Translations under genes and position numbers: made by a program | Notes under the pieces: generated by a model | What the model saw: only the letters and a program-made list of their open reading frames with translations | Database searches by the model: none | Told to the model about the DNA's origin: nothing | DNA from: Thozetella sp. PMI_491 | Taxonomy: Eukaryota > Ascomycota > Sordariomycetes > Chaetosphaeriales > Chaetosphaeriaceae | DNA: 64,000 bases | Direction of reading: 5' to 3' | NCBI GenBank assembly: GCA_021432635.1 | Contig: MU270039.1 | Span: 445,940 to 509,939 of the forward strand | Shown here: one piece after another, positions 57,938 to 64,000 of the stretch | How the letters are laid out: each line of letters begins with the position of its first letter | How positions within the stretch are numbered: the first letter of the stretch is position 1

Positions 57938-58865
57938 CCCGAGACCCGCTCTGTGCTGATTAGTGTTGTAATGCGACCTATGGCAGCAATTATGATAGTT
58001 CCGTATCACGTTGCGGTTCTTTGAGATAACTCATTTGGCAATGTTTGACTGCTTGGTACGAGATATATTATCTATCTTGATGGCTGCGGCGGGGTCAAGC
58101 TGAGTTCACTTCTCCCATATGCTCCAAACAGCAGTCCTGAAAAGCAAAAAGAACAACTAAAAGAAGATACGGTCAAGGTAGTTGAACTCAACGCCTAGAG
58201 CCAGAGCCAGAGCCAGATCTATACCCAAATCCACGGATCATTAGGATCATGCTATAGTCGTTCTTATTTGCATATAAACGTGGTGAGTTCGAGAAGAAAT
58301 CCTTGAAAAAAAAAAAACCTCTTGTGAGTGAATATCGTCAGAGATATTCGAGTGTCGAATACACACCCAGATACCTAGGTAGTATCGCCGTGCGTTTCCC
58401 TAAGTATCGTCTCTAGCCACCCAAGCTATGAAGTCAAAATACCATACTCGATCACCAGATCACAAAAGTTCCTACGAAGTTCCTATGACAGTCCCCATAC
58501 CTCACTAACTCGTGGTATCATGTGATTCATTTCCACGGTGGGTCGAGTGTGCCTCCCTTGTAAGCAGGACAGAGCTCCAACCAGCGGCCTACAACTCTCT
58601 ACCATGACAGCAAGCTACGTCTAGCCAACCAGAATTCGCGGCCAACATGCCCTCGATCGCCAATCAAAGATATTCCACAATTTGCAGTTCTATGTGGCTT
58701 AAAGCTCGCCACGTCAGCTTAAGCCGAGTTGGTGCGCGAGGTTGTGAAGTAGCACAATCGTTCATCCCGACCGAAAGTTATTTTATATATATTGCAGCTT
58801 TGGCCTCAAGGGTTCATTTCGGTGGTCGACGGTCGTCGCTCCAGAATGGTTTGCTGATAGCAAAA
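57938..58865. other. Intergenic region with a hexanucleotide repeat
   Basis: 3' flank of the acetyltransferase gene. A short run of about three and a half AGAGCC units lies at 58196-58216, and an A-run at about 58306-58317. No gene or RNA is supported. Confidence 0.5.
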
Positions 58866-59767
58866 ATGCCAGATCCCGACCCGCCGCTCAAAGATTGCAG
58901 CTTCCGAACGATGGCGCGGCTTACTGGCCAGTCTCTCGAATAGTATGTGTTGGGAATGACGGATGTGCAGCAAGCCGATCCTTTGGTGCCACAATCGCTC
59001 GAGGAGCTGCAGCAACAGGCCACGGCCGCTGGCAATGGCGAAAGCAGGGAAGCAACTAAAGTTGTTTTGCAAAAGAGACAGCTCTGACACTCTTGTAACT
59101 TTTACCCAGTAAGCGGAGTTGACAACATTGAGACAACTGCACGCTATCTAGCGCAGATCCATAATACAAGCAAAGTAGGCATCGCGTTCAAGAGACAGGA
59201 TGGCAGCGACCATTGCGTGACATACGAGCGAGTGCGCGAGCGGCCGAATCCTAAGGCTCCCCATAGTAAGAGAAACTCTGAATCGGCCAAGAGCACAGAG
59301 GCGGGCGCTGGCAGGTGATCGTTCGTTGATTACCAGCCGACATCTCCAAATAGCCCCTATAGCGTAGCAGCAAGCCTGAGCGGACGGGATGCTGCAGACA
59401 ACGTTGCGACGGCAGCTGTGGCCTTTGCATTTGGTATCCCTCCAGTCGATGGTGATACTACTTCCCGTGTCGGGCAGCCCAGTCTGTGAGTCTGTATCTC
59501 TTTTTCCGACTCTGCCACAAAAAGAACATCGGGGCAGGACGGGCAAAGGTTGACTTCGCCTAGTCAAAAACATGTAGAGGAACGAAAACGCTATGACCGG
59601 GCCAAGCAAGCGGAGCAACTGAGACGGATAGCTATCATCAATGTCCGACGCCCTGGCTATATGATGACATGGATGTTGACGAGGAAACGGATGTTGAAGG
59701 CAGAGATATTGACGATGGCGGGGGTGCTAGTGATAGGATGGATATCGATTACCACGTAGACGACTGA
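58866..59767 (+). pseudogene. Decayed gene of unknown family with several nonsense codons
   Basis: From ATG 58866 one frame reads through protein-like sequence (Met-Pro-Asp-Pro-Asp-Pro-Pro-Leu-Lys-Asp) but meets TAG at 58941, TGA at 59085 and another TGA near 59318. Between the stops it is clearly protein-like: Pro-Gln-Ser-Leu-Glu-Glu-Leu-Gln-Gln-Gln, Thr-Ala-Arg-Tyr-Leu-Ala-Gln-Ile-His-Asn and Ala-Thr-Ala-Ala-Val-Ala-Phe-Ala-Phe-Gly. A GTGAGT donor follows near 59487. A different frame gives a very acidic tail (Asp-Asp-Met-Asp-Val-Asp-Glu-Glu) with stop at 59765-59767. At least two stops could come from C-to-T changes in CAG or CGA codons. I do not recognise the family. Confidence 0.4.
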
Positions 59768-61687
59768 CATTGCTGTAAGCTACTATTTTTGGCGGTTTTT
59801 CATGATGCTGGAGCATCGGTGGCTGCTGTGTGCCGAGGCTATGAATATTCCCTGTGGTGGTAGAGGCGGCTCAGAATGAGGGGGGGAGGGAACCGATATA
59901 ACCTCCTTGTTCTTATGAGAACTAGCTTTGTCAAGGTAATAACTCTAGTGGGATCCTTTCCACTGTCTCGCTATGGGGCTTTGCGGCTGTCAAGATGGTT
60001 TCGGGTGGTCTTTTTCATAAAAGCTCTAACTGTTGGATCGTGGATTCGTAGCGCTGGCCGATCTAGTAAGGTTGAATCAGAAGCTCTCACGAGCGTTGTA
60101 TGGACCTCAGCCAATCAGGTGGGGGATCCACAAGAGCGGCTGAGGGCCATTTAAACGAGCGCTTAAGAAGTCAACTTAGCGTTTACAGATACACATCTAG
60201 ACATATACAAATACGGAGGATCTTTTATCCAGTTGCTTTTACCTTGCTTGTTTACAGTATTGAGATCTCGTAATACTACCCAATACTAACTCCTTTTTAT
60301 GACAGCATTGAACTTCTATGGTTGGTCCGCTTTCCGCTAGACTACCTGTCTCTAGGCACCTGAATAAGCTAGCTATTCAAGAAGTTTTCCTAACTCTAGA
60401 GGTATAAGTTACGGTCTAGCCAAGCTAATATAAGATAAAGGAAGTAGAGAAAGAGGAAAAGAAAGACTAGAGGGAGTTAATAGGAAGCCCTTAACATAAA
60501 ATTAGAAGTTAAAGCTCTTAAAGCTAATACTATACTAAGGAAGTCATTATTAAAGCTCTAGCTAATATAAATACGGTTATAGGCTAAGTAAGAAATATTA
60601 ATCCTTTACTTGATCTTAACTATCTATCTATTAAAGAACTTCTTTATCTCCTTAAGTCTAGTTATAATATTTTACTTAAGAGTAAGAATAAGATGATTAA
60701 TTGGCAAGATATCTTAATAAGCCTTTATTTTCTTGAGAAAAAAGACGATAAGGCTTTATATCATTACATTTTACTTATGAAAGATAAGTAGTTAAAATGT
60801 CTGGCTTATATATCTCAGAGTATTTATAATAAACTGTAGAATAGCTAGCGCTAAAGCAGCTTACTAAAGCTAGATCTTTAGGATAGTAATATAAATAAGG
60901 CTTAAGTGCCTACACTATCAACAACTTCTATCACATTAATTAATAACTCCTAATCCAACTATACAAGATCAGCCAGCACTATAAATTCATAATCCAACAA
61001 TAAAGCTATGTCAGCCTATACATACATAAGTAATTCCCTCGCCAGCAGTTGAGAAGTCATTTTCACACTAAAAGATATAGAACTTATTGTTGTTCTCTAC
61101 CCCTCTACTAGTGTGGTTAAGCTGTAGGTCGGTCTATAATTTAGAATCGAGACACACTAGTCGTATCCAGGAAAGTCGCTAGGGAGGTGCGTGGGACTCT
61201 GGTTAAGCGTAACCCTAGCCCTGGCGTCTCTCCATGTGGGCTATATTTTTAGGGGCCAGGGGGAGCAAGGGTATCAACTATTTTAACCCCCTTGTCGATA
61301 GAGAATCAAGTTTCATCACACATAGTTTACTTAATTCTTAGCCAGATTACCGCTATCCATACTCGTCCCCATATAGGTAAAGCAAAGCTTCAACAACGAT
61401 ACGATTACAGCCGTTCAGGAAATCCAACCTCACCTCCAGCGTACCGCAGACAAAGGACGCCCTAACCGGACTGTAGCAATTATACCTTCTTCCTTTTCTT
61501 CTCTAAAAACTAGCAAGATCTCAAACTATAACCAAATCTCAGCAGTCAGAATAAATCTTATATAAAGATGTTAACCTAAAATTTACTTTAACTATCTAAA
61601 TATCTACCGACTTATATCACTGCATATTTATGTCTACTTTGTCAATCTGGTAAATCTGATGTGGTTGGTACTGCACAACCATAGAGG
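59768..61687. other. AT-rich decayed island
   Basis: From about 60150 the DNA is AT-rich with stops in all frames. Long stretches such as 60400-60840 look like former coding DNA (repeated GAA/AAG-type triplets) in which most C and G have become T and A. A dispersed repeat copy lies at 60817-60938. Around 61100-61280 GC content recovers for a short unidentified segment. No intact gene is seen. Confidence 0.5.
60817..60938. repeat. Dispersed repeat, copy B
   Basis: Direct-orientation copy of 49193-49312, 11.6 kb away. Where the two differ, this copy nearly always has T for C or A for G, the pattern of RIP. It lies in AT-rich DNA and extends from former coding-like sequence on its left. Confidence 0.7.
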
Positions 61688-63381
61688 TTATTTTTTATTC
61701 GAGACGTCTGCCAGGATGCTGTTAACTCTACATTGTATAATCAAAATTGTAGATGTCAGAAATAGATTGTGACTTACTGAACTGGAAGTGGATAATGTCT
61801 CCATCTTGGACTACCTAGAGGAACATGAAGTGAGCCACCGGAATGCTAGCAGGATCATGGGAGCTTACATATGATTTCCCCTCTTGGCGGTACTTCCCAG
61901 CAGCCTTGATTGGGCCCATTGACTTATTATTGTCACAAAGATCGTGGAAGTCCTGGTACGCGACCACCTCGGCCTTGATAAATCCCTTTTCAAAGTCGCT
62001 ATGGATGGCACCAGCAGCTTGCGGGGCTAGACAACCTTTCTGGATGGTCCAACATCTGATCTCCTTCTCACCCGCTATATACAGGTTAGCATGAGACTCG
62101 CTGCAGGGGTGGTCATTCCGAGGCAGACCAGTGAAGTAATATTGCAAGCCTAGCTTGTTAAAGCCCCCAGTAATAATCTTCTCCAATTTGGACTTGACTT
62201 TACTCTCTGTGAGGAACTTGGCCTGCGCAGCCGGGTCATCCTTCATACTGTAAAGCTTCTCTTCAAACTCAACGGAGAAAGGAATGATGTCCTGTGGAAC
62301 ACCTCCGTGCTCAACGACCCACTTGGCGATGAGCGGCAAGTATTTGCTCTTCTGCCTAAGATAGTCTTTCATTGTCAGATTAACGAGGTAGATGGTTGGT
62401 TTTGTCGTAATCAGCTGTATCTTCTCGTTGATAAGTGCAATCTCGGCCGGTGTCCAGCTTCCATCTCTGACTGGCTTGTCCTTTTCTAACATCTTTTTAC
62501 AGCATTAAGCAAATTTCCAAGATTGACCTGCCAGATTGAATTGTTTGGGCTTACCTCTTGAATCTTCGTCGTTGTTTCTGTGAAAAGAGGGAGCATCTTG
62601 TACTTGCCACCTGCCTTTCTCACAATCGCCTCTTCAGCAACGATAGTCTTCTGTAGGATATCTAATAGGTGATTAGAAAATACGAAAAGGTGATGGTAGG
62701 TGAAGCGAACCTAGGTCTTTCTTGCAAAGTTCGGTCTGGATTGTATCTAGATCAACCCAAAGTCAGGTTGTCGTTCTCCCAAAAAATTAACATGAACCGA
62801 CTTAGGTCTCGAACGGGATCGATAGAGTCATCAACGTGTAACACCTCGTCGTTGTCGAATGCTCTTGTACGAAGTCAGACGTGGTGGACAGACGGGGATA
62901 TTTCGTGTTAGATGTCATACCTAACAACATGGAACATCCCATCGACGGCTTGGATGTGGGACAGGAAGGCATTTCCAAGTCCCTCTCCCTTCGAGGCACC
63001 TTTTATAAGGCCGGCGATATCCGTTACCTGCAGATATGCTGGGTACATGGAAGGCGGCTTCCAAAGGTTGCACAAGAAGTCCTAAGTTATGGCTCAGCTC
63101 GGCCCGAGCCTCTGCAGATAGCACCAATGGTACCGACAGGAGAAACATGGGGTGGAGCATTGACTTACATATCGACTGTCGGGAACAGCACATCTTGCCT
63201 CGTTAGGCTCAATCGTACAGAAGGGGTAGTTCTCTGCGGCAGCAGACTGCTCGGTCAAAAGATTAAACAGACTGGACTTCCCCACGTTGGGCAAACCAAC
63301 ACATCCCATTTTCAGGTTCTTGCGAACCCTTCCAAAAGCCACGACATTATCCTTGACTTCTTCGGTCTTTTTGGGAGGCAT
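61688..63381 (-). CDS. OLA1: Obg-like ATPase 1 (OLA1 / YchF family)
   Basis: Nine exons (63381-63169, 63081-62921, 62863-62802, 62746-62711, 62661-62555, 62492-62129, 62074-61869, 61814-61778, 61707-61688) give 401 residues, close to the usual 390-400. The P-loop is Gly-Leu-Pro-Asn-Val-Gly-Lys-Ser-Ser. Switch II is [10 protein letters not shown]. The nucleotide-specificity loop is [10 protein letters not shown]. The C-terminal TGS domain starts after [11 protein letters not shown] and contains His-Ser-Asp-Phe-Glu-Lys-Gly-Phe-Ile. It ends [11 protein letters not shown]. OLA1 binds ATP in the cytosol and acts in translation and stress responses. The gene is intact although AT-rich islands lie on both sides. 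Introns are unusually many for this window. Confidence 0.92.
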
Positions 63382-64000
63382 GGTTAGTTTCCTGGCCGAA
63401 CGTACAAGGAGATTCTTGCTTGACAATTGACGAGGTTTAGAGGGGTAACCAGGAGAAGTGATGTACCGCAAACTTTTCAGCAAGTGGGCTGATTCTTAGG
63501 GCTGCCGAAACACGAGAGTGGATATTACGAGTAACCAATAAAGTCGAAGATGTTTACCCCATAATAAATACAACAAAGCCTGGTGGCCTGCCAAGAAATT
63601 ACGAAGTACAATTGAATTCGCTTAAATCTCAATAGATAACGTAGTCCGCTACGGAGTACTAAAATTCACTAATAATTGTTGGAATGCCACGCTATCACGT
63701 ATAAAACTTTCCAAATAATAAGACTGAGGATAAAACACAACGAAGTGAGGGACAGTTTAACGCCTTAGTATAATCAGTGTAAAAAATAAGTTTCTAGAAA
63801 AGCATTCGATAAGGCTCCGTAAGCCACGGCTCCTAGTCTGAGACCACTGCGAAGTGGCTTTAACCAGCTTTATGCAACGACAAAACGTGAGCACTTAGTC
63901 GAAGCTATCTTTACTGAAGCGGATTTCAGCTATCTGAAATTCTAGAGCTAAGACGCAATACGGAAAACTTGGTAAGGAAGTATATTTACCAGTGGCTGGT
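63382..64000. other. OLA1 promoter side, AT-rich towards the window end
   Basis: The first 150 bp should contain the OLA1 promoter and 5' untranslated region. From about 63500 the DNA is AT-rich without supported genes. Confidence 0.5.

Noticed and set aside
62075-62128. 18-residue insertion in OLA1 before the TGS domain
   Set aside because: The stretch has a GT donor, a GCTAAC branch site and a TATAG acceptor and is divisible by three. Removing it gives the conserved Phe-Thr-Ala-Gly-Glu-Lys-Glu-Ile, so it is an intron.
1-64000. tRNA, rRNA or other structured RNA genes
   Set aside because: Reading the intergenic regions I found no convincing tRNA B-box context or conserved RNA. A covariance-model search would be needed to exclude them fully.

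Overview
This is nuclear DNA of a filamentous ascomycete (Pezizomycotina, probably a Sordariomycete). The genes carry many short introns (about 50-120 bp) with GT...AG ends and CTAAC/CTGAC-like branch sites. The protein families are typically fungal: a highly reducing polyketide synthase, Zn2Cys6 regulators, a fungal rhodopsin-like receptor, ankyrin proteins, plant-cell-wall glycosidases and a Cas1p-like acetyltransferase. GC-rich gene blocks alternate with AT-rich, stop-rich islands. Repeat copies in those islands differ mainly by C/T and G/A transitions, as expected from repeat-induced point mutation (RIP). Gene models below were spliced by hand; for every intact model the exon lengths sum to a multiple of three.

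Layout. 1-9 kb: a gene end, an MFS efflux pump, a CLC chloride channel/transporter, a DUF3237 protein and a small secreted protein. 9.9-22.1 kb: a compact secondary-metabolite locus with a class B flavin monooxygenase, a divergently transcribed eight-helix membrane protein (possibly of the AscI/AurD cyclase/hydrolase type) and a 2410-residue HR-PKS. 22.9-25.5 kb: a broken AtuA-like (DUF1446-DUF4387) gene and the first few codons of a dead Zn2Cys6 regulator. 27-37.6 kb: a glycosidase group (GH27 alpha-galactosidase, GH95 alpha-fucosidase, GH3 beta-xylosidase) with a seven-helix receptor inside it. 37.6-43.9 kb: a decayed, repeat-rich island with gene relics. 44-46.6 kb: an ankyrin gene. 46.6-49.5 kb: decayed DNA. 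49.6-52.9 kb: a Zn2Cys6 regulator and an alpha/beta hydrolase in tandem. 53.2-53.6 kb: a MITE with long terminal inverted repeats. 55.3-57.9 kb: a Cas1p-like O-acetyltransferase. 58.9-61.7 kb: a decayed gene and an AT-rich island. 61.7-63.4 kb: the conserved ATPase OLA1.

How the genes may work together. The PKS would build a reduced chain, the monooxygenase oxidise it and the membrane protein possibly cyclise or hydrolyse an intermediate. The MFS pump could export the product, but it lies 7 kb away and this link is only inferred. No intact pathway regulator is seen near the PKS; the nearest zinc-cluster gene is dead after 15 codons. The three secreted glycosidases together would trim fucose, galactose and xylose from hemicellulose side chains, suggesting a plant-associated life style.
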